The position numbers and the translations under genes were made by a program. A stretch of DNA of 64,000 bases from Rhabdaerophilum calidifontis. GTDB lineage: Bacteria > Pseudomonadota > Alphaproteobacteria > Rhizobiales > Beijerinckiaceae. Within the stretch, counting starts at the first letter, position 1. Every line of letters begins with the position of its first letter. Location: assembly GCF_008641065.1 (NCBI RefSeq), contig NZ_VTRS01000004.1:1-64000 (forward strand). Reading direction: 5' to 3'. The notes under the pieces are model-generated. The model had not been told where the DNA came from. It did no database searches and saw nothing but the letters and a program-made list of their open reading frames with translations. This document shows positions 7,269 to 15,127 of this stretch, piece by piece.

Positions 7269-8330
7269 TCAGGCGACCTGGACGGCCGGAGCGGCGAACC
7301 GCGCCCGGATCGCGTCGAGCGCCGGGCCGGCCGTCACGGCCTCGAACCGCCGCGCGGCCGGGGCATTGCCCTCCGTCTCGCCGTATAGATCGACGAACTC
7401 GGCATAATTGGCGAACATGCGGCGGTTGCCGTGATCGACATAGGTCTCGGTTGCAAGGCCGTTGGTGAAGATCACGTCGGCCGAGTCGAGCTCGACATGG
7501 AAGTATTCGACCGTCTCGAAGGCGAAGACCTGCCGGATGCTTGTGCCGTTGATCAGGTGCTTGGCCGGGACAAGAACATTTTCCACGAACACGGCGTGCT
7601 CCGGCGAAACCATCAGATCCTGCGCCGGGAGATTGTCGCCGAGCGCGCCTGCCGTGATCAGAACCGGCGCAACGCGGACATTGCCTTCGACGAAGGCACG
7701 GGAATAGGCCCGGCGGCCGATCCACTTGACCGGGCGCGCGGTACCATCAACCGAGACGACCATGTCGCCGATCGCGAGATTCTCGACCGCGACCTCGCCC
7801 GAAGGCGTCCGGATCTGCGTGCCGCGAAGGACGCAGGCCACCTCGATCTGGCTCGCCACCTGAGCGACCGTGGCGTTGTAGATCGTGATCGAACCGCCAT
7901 TCGCGCCCGGAACATTGACGACCACGTTCGGCCCGACCTGAACAAGGGTCAGCTGCGAAACGCTGGTGATGCCGGTAAAAGCCGTGAGATCGATCGCGTC
8001 GGAAGCGGAGAAATCAAGGATGATGTCGCCGCCGAAATTGCTGCCGAACACGAACTTGTCGCCGCCGGCGCCGCCGACGAGGATATCATCGCCCGTGCCG
8101 CCGTTCAGCACGTCTTTGCCGGCGCCGCCATCGAGATAATCGTCCCCGGCGCCGCCACGCAGCGTATCCTTGCCGGAGCCTCCGAACAGAACGTCGTTGC
8201 CGGTGCCGCCGTTCAGCACGTCGTTGCCGCCGAAGCCGAACAGGATGTCGGCCCCGCCATTGCCGTTGATTTCGTCGTTCCCGCCGGCACCCAAAAGCAC
8301 GTTGTTGCCATTGTTTCCGTTAATCGGCAT
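7269..8330 (-). CDS. RTX protein with C-terminal Hint (Hedgehog/intein) domain
   Basis: 353 residues in two parts. Residues 1-95 are RTX nonapeptides (GGNDEINGN, GGTGNDVLFG, GGAGDDYLDG) that bind calcium. From Cys166 there is a Hint_2-type domain: ACVLRGTQIRTPSGE, VENLAIGDMVVS, VKWIGRRAY, SPEHAVFV and a final block with TETYVDHGNRRMF. Hint domains cleave the chain before the first Cys by an N-S acyl shift, so the RTX part could be released or attached to another molecule after secretion. No downstream Asn/Cys extein nucleophile is visible, so cleavage without splicing is favoured. GAGGGAG precedes the ATG. It is the first gene of the operon. The cargo acceptor and export route are not shown by the sequence. 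Confidence 0.87.
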   Translation of the reverse strand: MPINGNNGNNVLLGAGGNDEINGNGGADILFGFGGNDVLNGGTGNDVLFGGSGKDTLRGGAGDDYLDGGAGKDVLNGGTGDDILVGGAGGDKFVFGSNFGGDIILDFSASDAIDLTAFTGITSVSQLTLVQVGPNVVVNVPGANGGSITIYNATVAQVASQIEVACVLRGTQIRTPSGEVAVENLAIGDMVVSVDGTARPVKWIGRRAYSRAFVEGNVRVAPVLITAGALGDNLPAQDLMVSPEHAVFVENVLVPAKHLINGTSIRQVFAFETVEYFHVELDSADVIFTNGLATETYVDHGNRRMFANYAEFVDLYGETEGNAPAARRFEAVTAGPALDAIRARFAAPAVQVA

Positions 8331-8447
8331 TGTGCGACTCCCTCATGTTGGCTGTCAGCCTGAGCCATCCTCGAACCTTGGGCTTGCTAACAGGATCCCG
8401 CAGCGCGGTAAAGCATAATTTCCTCGTGGCCGCTGTATTTTTTGCCT

Positions 8448-8477
8448 ATTCTATTGGCTGATCGTCTCGTTCGTCAG
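8448..8477 (-). promoter_or_regulatory. candidate sigma-70 promoter of the Hint-RTX operon
   Basis: On the minus strand CTGACG (8477-8472) and TAGAAT (8453-8448) are separated by 18 bases, matching -35 and -10 boxes at 4/6 and 5/6. The leader would be about 110 bases. This is a weak, by-eye call. Confidence 0.35.
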
Positions 8478-8716
8478 CAAATCGATCCCCACGTCAACAG
8501 TCTAGATGTGAACTGATTGCATACCCTGAAAATTCTTGATGTTTTCTGCAACTCTGGGTTGGTTTAGGCGCATCAAATATCTTATCCGGCGAAACTGTGG
8601 CGCAAAAATCCACGCGGTGAGCCTGGAATCATTTTTAACAACCTTGTGACAGATTCCCTGTTAAGGCAAAATTATGGATGCGCAGTTGTAGCCTTCCATG
8701 GAATCTGATCACAAAT

Positions 8717-8734
8717 AAATCAAACGATTGATTT
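8717..8734. promoter_or_regulatory. palindrome, likely operator of the adjacent TetR regulator
   Basis: AAATCAA, four bases, TTGATTT: perfect 7-bp arms centred about 37 bases before the TetR-family start codon. TetR regulators usually bind such palindromes over their own promoter, so this is the best candidate for autorepression and control of the efflux genes. Confidence 0.5.
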
Positions 8735-8762
8735 TCTTCTGGCCCCATGCCAGCCTGTCTCC

Positions 8763-9449
8763 ATGCAGGACCCCTTGCCGACACCCGAGCGCATGCTCCT
8801 CCCGACCCGCGAGAACCTGATCCTCGCGGCCATCGATCTGTTCGGGCGCAATGGATTTGATGGCACCTCCACGCGTGCGATCGCGGCGCGCGCCGGCGCG
8901 AACATTGCCGGCATTGCCTATCATTTCGGCTCTAAGGCCGGGCTCCGGCTTGCCTGCGCGGATTACATCGCGGAACTCGCGGGCCAGAGGCTCGTGCCGC
9001 TGCTGCCCGACGCGGAAATCTCCGCCCTCACCCCCGAACAGGCGGAAGCCCGCCTCGGCGCCGTGCTCGATCTTCTCGTGGGGTTCATCGTCGCCGATCC
9101 GCGCGGCGAGCGCTTCGCGCGCTTCATGATCCGCGAGCAGATGGATCTGTCGCCCGCCTTCGAGCGGGTCTTCACCGCCTTCATCGCGCCGATGCACCGC
9201 CGCGCCTGCCGGCTCTGGGCGGCGGCGACCGGCCAGGATGCCGATTCGGAGATGACGGCGCTCCGCGTTTTCAGCTTTGTCGGCCAGATCGTCTATTTCC
9301 GCGTCGGCCGTCAGGTCGTGCTGCGCCGGCTCGGCTGGGAGACGATCGGCATGGAGGAGGCCGTGCGCATCGCGGCGGTCGCGCGGCGCAACCTTGTCGC
9401 GGCGATCGCGGCCGAGCGGCGGGACAGACCTGACGGAGCCCGGTCATGA
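8763..9449 (+). CDS. TetR-family regulator, CecR (YbiH) type
   Basis: 228 residues. The N-terminal helix-turn-helix is clear: ILAAIDLFGRNGFDGTSTRA then IAARAGANIAGIAYHFGSKAGL. The C-terminal ligand domain (FARFMIREQMDLSPAFERV) is that of the CecR group. In E. coli CecR controls an HlyD-ABC-ABC-2 exporter (ybhGFSR) from the same locus, and here the next three genes are such an exporter, starting with an ATGA overlap. It probably represses its own operon until a toxic compound binds. The ATG used lacks a good ribosome-binding site; a second ATG ten codons in is possible. The ligand is unknown. Confidence 0.85.
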   Translation: MQDPLPTPERMLLPTRENLILAAIDLFGRNGFDGTSTRAIAARAGANIAGIAYHFGSKAGLRLACADYIAELAGQRLVPLLPDAEISALTPEQAEARLGAVLDLLVGFIVADPRGERFARFMIREQMDLSPAFERVFTAFIAPMHRRACRLWAAATGQDADSEMTALRVFSFVGQIVYFRVGRQVVLRRLGWETIGMEEAVRIAAVARRNLVAAIAAERRDRPDGARS

Positions 9450-10405
9450 TCGAATCCCTGTGCGCCTATGCCGTTCTTGCCTGGCTCCTGCCCGGCTGTG
9501 CGCCCCCCAAGCCGGTGGCGGTCGGGTATGTCGAGGGCGAATATGTCCATCTCGCGCCGATCGAGATCGCGCGGATCGAGAGCGTGGCGGTGCGGCGCGG
9601 CGAACGCGTCGCCGAAGGGCAGATCGTGGCCGGGGTCGAACGCGCCGATGCGGAGCTTGCGGTGCGTGACGCGGAGGCGCGGCTGCGGCAGGCGGAAGCG
9701 CAGCTCGCCAATCTGCGGCTCGGCAAGCGGAGCGAGGAGATCGCGGCGATCGAGGCGACCATCGCAGCGGCCGAGGCGCAGGCCCGCGATGCGCGGCGCA
9801 CGCTCGACCGCCGCCGCGATCTTTCCACGCGCGGTTTCGCGACCCAGGCCGAACTCGACCAGGCACAGACCGCCTTCGAGGTGGCGACGGCACGAATCGG
9901 CGAGTTGCGGGCGCATCTCGACGTCGCGCGCCTCGGCGCACGGCCCGACGAGATCCGGGCCGCCGAGAATCTGGTGGCGCAGGCAGCCGCCGCACTGGGC
10001 ACGGCGCGCTGGCGTCTCGGCCAGCGGGCGATCGCCGCCAGCGCCGCCGGGCGGATCGCCGATATCCTGCGCCATCCCGGTGAGGTTGCGGGGCCGACCG
10101 CGCCGGTGCTCTCGCTACTGCCGGACGGCGCCGTGAAGCTCAAGATCTACCTGCCGGAGCGACTGGTGAGCCGGGCCGCGATCGGCCGCGCGCTGGTCGT
10201 GCGCTGCGACGGCTGCCCGCCCGGCCTCGGCGCAACGATCAGCTATGTGGCGCCGGAACCGGAATTCACCCCGCCGGTGATCTATTCGCTCGAGACGCGT
10301 CAGAAGCTCGTCTATCTCGTCGAGGCGCGGCCGGCGGACAGCGCCGCCGCACATCTCCAGCCGGGGCAGATCGTCGATGTCGTCTTCGAGGAGGCGGCGC
10401 GGTGA
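9446..10405 (+). CDS. HlyD-family periplasmic adaptor, YbhG-like
   Basis: 319 residues. The N-terminus is short and hydrophobic and ends in LLPGC, which fits a lipobox, so the protein is likely an inner-membrane lipoprotein facing the periplasm. Next come the barrel-sandwich/lipoyl half (IARIESVAVRRGERVAEGQI), a long alanine/arginine-rich coiled-coil hairpin (about residues 70-190) and the second lipoyl half with ISAxxAGRIADILRHPGE. This is the adaptor that would link the ABC pump to an outer-membrane channel. The start overlaps the regulator stop by four bases, and the gene overlaps the ATPase gene in turn. No TolC-like gene is in the window. Confidence 0.85.
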   Translation: MIESLCAYAVLAWLLPGCAPPKPVAVGYVEGEYVHLAPIEIARIESVAVRRGERVAEGQIVAGVERADAELAVRDAEARLRQAEAQLANLRLGKRSEEIAAIEATIAAAEAQARDARRTLDRRRDLSTRGFATQAELDQAQTAFEVATARIGELRAHLDVARLGARPDEIRAAENLVAQAAAALGTARWRLGQRAIAASAAGRIADILRHPGEVAGPTAPVLSLLPDGAVKLKIYLPERLVSRAAIGRALVVRCDGCPPGLGATISYVAPEPEFTPPVIYSLETRQKLVYLVEARPADSAAAHLQPGQIVDVVFEEAAR

Positions 10406-11319
10406 GCGCGATCGATGTCCGGGGGCTGACAAAAAGCTTCGGCAGGAAGCGCGTGGTGGACAATGTCTCGCTGCGCGTCGAGCCGGGCGAGATCGTCGGC
10501 TTCCTCGGCCCCAACGGTTCGGGCAAGACGACGACGATCCGGATCATCTGCGGGCTGCTCACGCCCGATGCCGGCGAGGGTACTGTGCTGGGCTTCGATG
10601 TCCGCCGCCAGAGCCGGCGGATCAAGCGTGAAGTCGGCTACATGACGCAACGGTTCTCGTTCTACGAGGATCTGACCATCGCCGAGAACCTCGCCTTCGT
10701 CGCGCGGCTCTACGGGCTGCGGCCGGTCGAGAACGCGGTCAGGCGGACACTCGCAGATCTCGGCCTGACGAGCCGGCGCGACCAGCTCGCCGGCACGCTT
10801 TCGGGCGGCTGGAAGCAGCGCCTCGCGCTCGCCGCCTGCATCATGCACGCGCCGAGGCTGCTGCTGCTCGACGAGCCGACGGCCGGCGTCGACCCCAAGG
10901 CGCGGCGCGAATTCTGGGAGGAGATCCACCGGCTCTCCGCCGGCGGGCTGACCGTGCTGGTCTCGACCCATTACATGGACGAGGCCGAGCGCTGCCATCG
11001 CATCGCCTATATCTCCTACGGCACGATGCTGGCCACGGGCACGGTGGCGGAGGTGATCCGCGATTCGGGGCTGCATACCTTCCTCGTCGATTCCGACAAT
11101 CCGGTGGAACTCGCGGATTTCGTCGCCACGCTGCCGGGGGTCGAACAGGTCGCCCCCTTCGGACGGACGCTGCATGTCGTGGGGCGGGACCGCGCGGCGC
11201 TCGCCGCGAGCCTCGCTCCCGTGGCCGCGCGGCCGGGAATCGCGGTGAGGCCCGGCGAGACCAGCCTCGAGGACGTGTTCATCCAGTTCATGGCGCGCAC
11301 CGGCGCCCGGCCCGAGTGA
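10402..11319 (+). CDS. ABC transporter ATPase, YbhF-like (single domain)
   Basis: 305 residues with one complete nucleotide-binding domain: Walker A GPNGSGKTTT, Q-loop in YMTQRFSFYEDL, signature LSGGWKQR, Walker B LLLLDEPTAGVD and the H-loop in STHYMDEAERCHRI. A C-terminal 80-residue regulatory extension follows, as in drug/daunorubicin-type exporters. E. coli YbhF carries two ATPase domains; this protein carries one, so it probably works as a homodimer with the ABC-2 permease encoded next. It starts at GTG, overlapping the adaptor gene by four bases. Confidence 0.9.
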   Translation: MSAIDVRGLTKSFGRKRVVDNVSLRVEPGEIVGFLGPNGSGKTTTIRIICGLLTPDAGEGTVLGFDVRRQSRRIKREVGYMTQRFSFYEDLTIAENLAFVARLYGLRPVENAVRRTLADLGLTSRRDQLAGTLSGGWKQRLALAACIMHAPRLLLLDEPTAGVDPKARREFWEEIHRLSAGGLTVLVSTHYMDEAERCHRIAYISYGTMLATGTVAEVIRDSGLHTFLVDSDNPVELADFVATLPGVEQVAPFGRTLHVVGRDRAALAASLAPVAARPGIAVRPGETSLEDVFIQFMARTGARPE

Positions 11320-12461
11320 TGCCCGCGATGGTTCTGCTCTCCCCGAACCGGCTGCTGGCGATCCTCGCGAAGGAATTCGTGCAGATGCGCCGCGACAGGC
11401 TGACCTTCGCGATGATGCTCGTCGTGCCGATCATCCAGCTGCTGCTGTTCGGCTTCGCGATCAACAACGATCCGCGCGGATTGCCCGCCGCCCTGCTCGC
11501 CACCGGCAATGACCGCTACGCGCGTGCCGTCGTCACCGCCATGGAGGCGACCAATTATTTCCGGTTCATCGCCCGGCCGGAAAGCGCTGCGGCAGCCGAG
11601 AGCCTCATCGCCTCGGGTCGCGTCTCCTTCGTGGTGACGATTCCGGCGGATTTCGGCCGCCGGGTCGAGCGCGGCGACGCACCGGTCCTGCTCGTGGAGG
11701 CGGACGCGACCGACCCGGCCGCATCGAGCGGCGCGATCGCGGCGCTGCAAACCGTGGCGAACCGCGCCCTTCTGCGCGAGCAGGGGCGCGAGGCGCTCGC
11801 CGCCGATCAGCAGCGCGCGGCGCTGAGCGTTATCATCCACCGGCGCTACAATCCCGAGGCGATCTCGCAATACAACATCGTTCCCGGCCTGCTCGGGGTC
11901 ATCCTGCAGATGACCATGGTGATGATGACGGCCATGGCGCTGACCCGCGAGATCGAGCGGGGCACGATGGAGAATCTCCTGGCCATGCCCGCAACCCCGG
12001 CCGAGATCATGCTCGGCAAGGTGCTGCCCTATCTCGTCGTCGGCGGCGTGCAGGTCACCGTGGTGCTCATCGCCGCCAGGGGGCTGTTCGGCATTCCCTT
12101 CATCGGCTCGCTCGGGTTCCTCATCCTGTCGGTGCTGATCTTCGTGGCGGCGCTCGTCCTGCTCGGCTACACGTTCTCGACCCTCGCCCGCACGCAGATG
12201 CAGGCGATGCAGCTCACCTTCTTCTTCTTTCTGCCCTCACTCCTGCTGTCCGGCTTCATGTTTCCGTTCTCGGGCATGCCGGTCTGGGCGCAATGGCTCG
12301 GCGAGATCTTCCCGCTGACGCATTTCCTGCGTGTGGTGCGGGCGGTGATGCTGAAGGGCGCGGGCATCACCGATCTCGGCTCGGAATTTGCGATCCTGTG
12401 CCTGTTCATCCCGCTCTATGCGCTGCTCGCGCTGTCGCGCTTCCGCCAGACGCTCGATTGA
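11316..12461 (+). CDS. ABC-2 type permease, YbhS/YhhJ-like
   Basis: 381 residues. One membrane helix near the N-terminus (MMLVVPIIQLLLFGFAI), a periplasmic domain of about 150 residues, then five hydrophobic segments from residue 190 on (GLLGVILQMTMVMMTAMALT, YLVVGGVQVTVVLIAARGLF and others), with the ABC-2 signature EIERGTMENLLAMPATPAEI before the second of these. It forms the membrane channel of the exporter. GTG start, GTGA overlap with the ATPase gene; an ATG follows immediately. Only one permease is encoded, whereas the E. coli locus has two, so a homodimer is expected. The operon appears to end here. Confidence 0.88.
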   Translation: MMPAMVLLSPNRLLAILAKEFVQMRRDRLTFAMMLVVPIIQLLLFGFAINNDPRGLPAALLATGNDRYARAVVTAMEATNYFRFIARPESAAAAESLIASGRVSFVVTIPADFGRRVERGDAPVLLVEADATDPAASSGAIAALQTVANRALLREQGREALAADQQRAALSVIIHRRYNPEAISQYNIVPGLLGVILQMTMVMMTAMALTREIERGTMENLLAMPATPAEIMLGKVLPYLVVGGVQVTVVLIAARGLFGIPFIGSLGFLILSVLIFVAALVLLGYTFSTLARTQMQAMQLTFFFFLPSLLLSGFMFPFSGMPVWAQWLGEIFPLTHFLRVVRAVMLKGAGITDLGSEFAILCLFIPLYALLALSRFRQTLD

Positions 12462-12508
12462 ACCCACGGGACTAGGCGGGCGAAACCTGCCCGGCGGACG
12501 AAAACCCT

Positions 12509-12537
12509 TTGACTCGGCCCGCCTCCTCAGGCTCTAG
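12509..12537 (+). promoter_or_regulatory. candidate promoter of ugd
   Basis: TTGACT, 17 bases, CTCTAG. The -35 box is good and the -10 is weak, which is common in alphaproteobacterial promoters. It lies 36 bases before the ugd start, in the 112-base gap after the exporter. Confidence 0.35.
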
Positions 12538-12573
12538 CCTCCGGCGGGACATGCCTGTTGCAGGAGATATGCG

Positions 12574-13878
12574 ATGCGGATCGTGATGGTCGGGTCGGGC
12601 TATGTTGGTCTTGTTTCCGGTGCCTGCTTCGCCGATTTCGGCCATCGCGTGATCTGCGTCGACAAGGACCGATCCAAGATCGACATGCTGAATTCCGGCG
12701 GCGTCCCGATCTTCGAGCCCGGTCTCGGCGAACTCGTCCAGAAGAGCGTTCGCGACGGCCGCCTCGTCTTCACCACCGATCTGCCCGCGGCGGTCAAGGA
12801 CGCGGAGGCGGTTTTCATTGCGGTCGGCACCCCCTCGCGGCGCGGCGACGGCCATGCCGACCTGAGCTATGTCTTCGACGCCGCGCGCGAGATCGCACGG
12901 GCGCTGACCGGCGCCTGCGTCATCGTCACGAAATCGACCGTGCCGGTCGGGACCGGCGACGAGATCGAGCGCATCATGCGCGAGATGCGGCCGGATATCC
13001 CGATCTCGGTGGTCTCGAACCCCGAATTCCTGCGCGAGGGCGCCGCGATCGCCGATTTCAAGCGGCCGGACCGCATCGTGGTCGGGGCGGAAGACGCGAA
13101 GGCCCGCGAGGTGATGACCAGCGTCTACCGCCCGCTCTATCTCAACCAGGCGCCGCTGATGTTCACCGATCGCCGCACCTCGGAACTGATCAAATACGCG
13201 GCCAACGCCTTCCTCGCGACCAAGATCAGCTTCATCAACGAGATCGCGGATCTGTGCGAAGCCGTTGGCGCCAATGTGCAGGAGGTCGCGCGCGGTATCG
13301 GGCTCGACAATCGCATCGGCCCGAAATTCCTCCATGCCGGGCCGGGCTATGGCGGGTCCTGCTTCCCGAAGGACACGCTGGCGCTGATCCGCACCGGCAA
13401 CGACAACCAGGTGCCGCTCTCGATCGTCGAGGCGGTCGTCACCTCGAACGACAAGCGCAAGCGCGCGATGGCGCGGCGTGTCATCGCGGCCTGCGGCGGT
13501 ACGGTGCGCGGCAAGACGATCGCCGTGCTCGGCCTCACCTTCAAGCCGAACACAGACGACATGCGCGAGGCGCCCTCGATCTCGGTCATCCAGGCCTTGC
13601 AGGATGGCGGGGCGCAGATCCGCGCCTATGATCCGGAAGGCATGGAGCAGGCGAAGCTCGTCCTCCAGGGCGTCGAATACGCCGCCGACCCCTATGCCTG
13701 CGTCGCGGATGCGGACGCGCTGTGCATCGTCACGGAATGGGACATGTTCCGGGCGCTCGATCTCGATCGCGTCAAATCCTCGATGAGGGCGCCCGTTGTC
13801 GCGGACCTGCGCAACATTTATCGCCCCGACGAGATGCGCCGGCTCGGCTTCACCTATGTGAGCGTCGGCCGCAGATAG
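12574..13878 (+). CDS. ugd: UDP-glucose 6-dehydrogenase
   Basis: 434 residues, normal for the family. The N-terminal NAD fold shows VGSGYVGLVSGACFADFGH and a following acidic residue (CVDKD); the central stretch has SNPEFLREGAAIADF; the catalytic Cys is in GPGYGGSCFPKDTLAL; and the C-terminal UDP-binding domain has LGLTFKPNTDDMREAPS. It oxidises UDP-glucose to UDP-glucuronate using two NAD+, feeding capsule, exopolysaccharide or lipid glycans. CAGGAG lies about 8 bases before the ATG. It stands alone between the exporter and the convergent phnM, so it is probably a single-gene unit. Confidence 0.95.
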   Translation: MRIVMVGSGYVGLVSGACFADFGHRVICVDKDRSKIDMLNSGGVPIFEPGLGELVQKSVRDGRLVFTTDLPAAVKDAEAVFIAVGTPSRRGDGHADLSYVFDAAREIARALTGACVIVTKSTVPVGTGDEIERIMREMRPDIPISVVSNPEFLREGAAIADFKRPDRIVVGAEDAKAREVMTSVYRPLYLNQAPLMFTDRRTSELIKYAANAFLATKISFINEIADLCEAVGANVQEVARGIGLDNRIGPKFLHAGPGYGGSCFPKDTLALIRTGNDNQVPLSIVEAVVTSNDKRKRAMARRVIAACGGTVRGKTIAVLGLTFKPNTDDMREAPSISVIQALQDGGAQIRAYDPEGMEQAKLVLQGVEYAADPYACVADADALCIVTEWDMFRALDLDRVKSSMRAPVVADLRNIYRPDEMRRLGFTYVSVGRR

Positions 13879-13907
13879 GTGCGCGGTCCGGCCGGAGCGC
13901 GTCGCTC

Positions 13908-15062
13908 TCAGCCGGCGCCGAGCCGCGCGCCTTCCGCGAGATGGACGAGCCGGCCATCGGCCAGCGTCGCGACGATCCGCAGCCGGTTCTCCTCGCGCGC
14001 CGCAAGCACGAGATCGGCGCGCAGCCCGTCCGCGATCCGGCCGCGATCCGCCAGGCCGAGGCTCCGCGCCGGGTTGGTCGAGACCAGCGCCCAGGCGGCG
14101 GCGAAGCCGGCGGCGCCCGCGCGCTCCAGCCGCAGGGGGGCCTGCGCAAGCGCGGGGTAATAATAATCGGAGGCGAGAACGGTGCAGAGCCCGCCGGCCA
14201 CCATCTCCCCGGCCGAGGGACAGCCGGTATGGCTGCCGCCCCGGATGACGTTCGGCGCGCCGAAGATCACGTCTTCGCCGGCGGCGACCGCCTCGCGCGC
14301 GGTTTCCTCGGTCTTCGGGAATTCGGCCACCCGGCAGCCGCGCGCGCGATACCAGCGCCGCTCGCCGGGATCCCTGTCGTCATGCGAGAGCAGCGTGACG
14401 CCGGCCGCCACCGCCGCGGCGGCGAGGCGCTCGGTGAGGCCCGGCACCTCGTCGCGCCGCGCCCAGAACCGGTTGACCAGCGTCACGAAATCGGTCTCGC
14501 CGATCCCAGAGCGCTCGACCATCTTGGTAAGCTTGCTCTTCCGCTCCGTCGCACTGCGGACGATATCCTCCATGTGATCGTTGAAGGCGAGGACGCGGAT
14601 GCGCCGGGCGGCGATCCAGTCGAGGATCTCGGCCTCGCCCTCGAAATTGAAGGTCTCGTGGCGCAGGTGAAAATGCGTGTCCGCCGCCAGCGCCGGGCGC
14701 ATCGCCTCCAGCGTCGCGAGCAGGGCACGGGCGGTATCGGCACCGCGCAGACCCGGCTCCCAGGACCAGGTGACGGCGTGGCAGGCGGTGGTGATCCCGT
14801 TCGCGACGAGCTGCCTGTCGGTTTCGGCGAGCGCGAGATCGAGCGGGAAGCCGACCCCGGGCCGCGGCATGATCTGGCGCTCGAAGGCATCGCCGTGGAT
14901 GTCGACGATTCCCGGCAGCACCATCAGGCCCCCGGCGTCGAGCCCCTGCGCGGCGCCGGCCGTGCCCGGCGCGACGCGGATGCCGTCCGGCCCGGCGAGC
15001 AGATCGATCGCGGCAAGACCCTGCTCGAACAGGACCAGGCCGTTGCGGATGAGATAGGTCAC
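13908..15062 (-). CDS. phnM: PhnM-type ribosyl-triphosphate phosphonate diphosphatase
   Basis: 384 residues of the amidohydrolase superfamily. PhnM marks are GIVDIHGDAFERQIMPRPGV near the N-terminus, HFHLRHE, a conserved LLSHDDRD and a late SDYYYP. PhnM releases pyrophosphate from 5-triphosphoribosyl-1-alkylphosphonate in C-P lyase breakdown of phosphonates. No other phn gene is present; instead it sits 65 bases after ugpC and reads in the same direction as the glycerol-phosphate transporter operon. Either the other C-P lyase genes are elsewhere, or this copy acts on a related phosphate ester. Family assignment is strong; the role of an isolated copy is open. Confidence 0.88.
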   Translation of the reverse strand: MTYLIRNGLVLFEQGLAAIDLLAGPDGIRVAPGTAGAAQGLDAGGLMVLPGIVDIHGDAFERQIMPRPGVGFPLDLALAETDRQLVANGITTACHAVTWSWEPGLRGADTARALLATLEAMRPALAADTHFHLRHETFNFEGEAEILDWIAARRIRVLAFNDHMEDIVRSATERKSKLTKMVERSGIGETDFVTLVNRFWARRDEVPGLTERLAAAAVAAGVTLLSHDDRDPGERRWYRARGCRVAEFPKTEETAREAVAAGEDVIFGAPNVIRGGSHTGCPSAGEMVAGGLCTVLASDYYYPALAQAPLRLERAGAAGFAAAWALVSTNPARSLGLADRGRIADGLRADLVLAAREENRLRIVATLADGRLVHLAEGARLGAG

Positions 15063-15127
15063 GGGACGGCTCCGGCGGAACGGCTGGCGCGCCTCGCGGC
15101 ACGCGACGGGCAGGAATCAGGCGGCGA

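Larger units (their letters stand above)
8331..8762. other. 432-bp divergent intergenic region
   Basis: This AT-rich stretch separates the minus-strand RTX operon from the plus-strand TetR/efflux operon. It holds a candidate sigma-70 promoter for the RTX side and a palindrome close to the TetR start. I see no credible small gene in it. Confidence 0.6.

Noticed and set aside
9446-12461. HlyD/ABC genes as the type I secretion system for the RTX proteins
   Set aside because: The transporter is ABC-2 type of the YbhGFS class with its own TetR regulator, not an HlyB-like exporter; it is also on the opposite strand.
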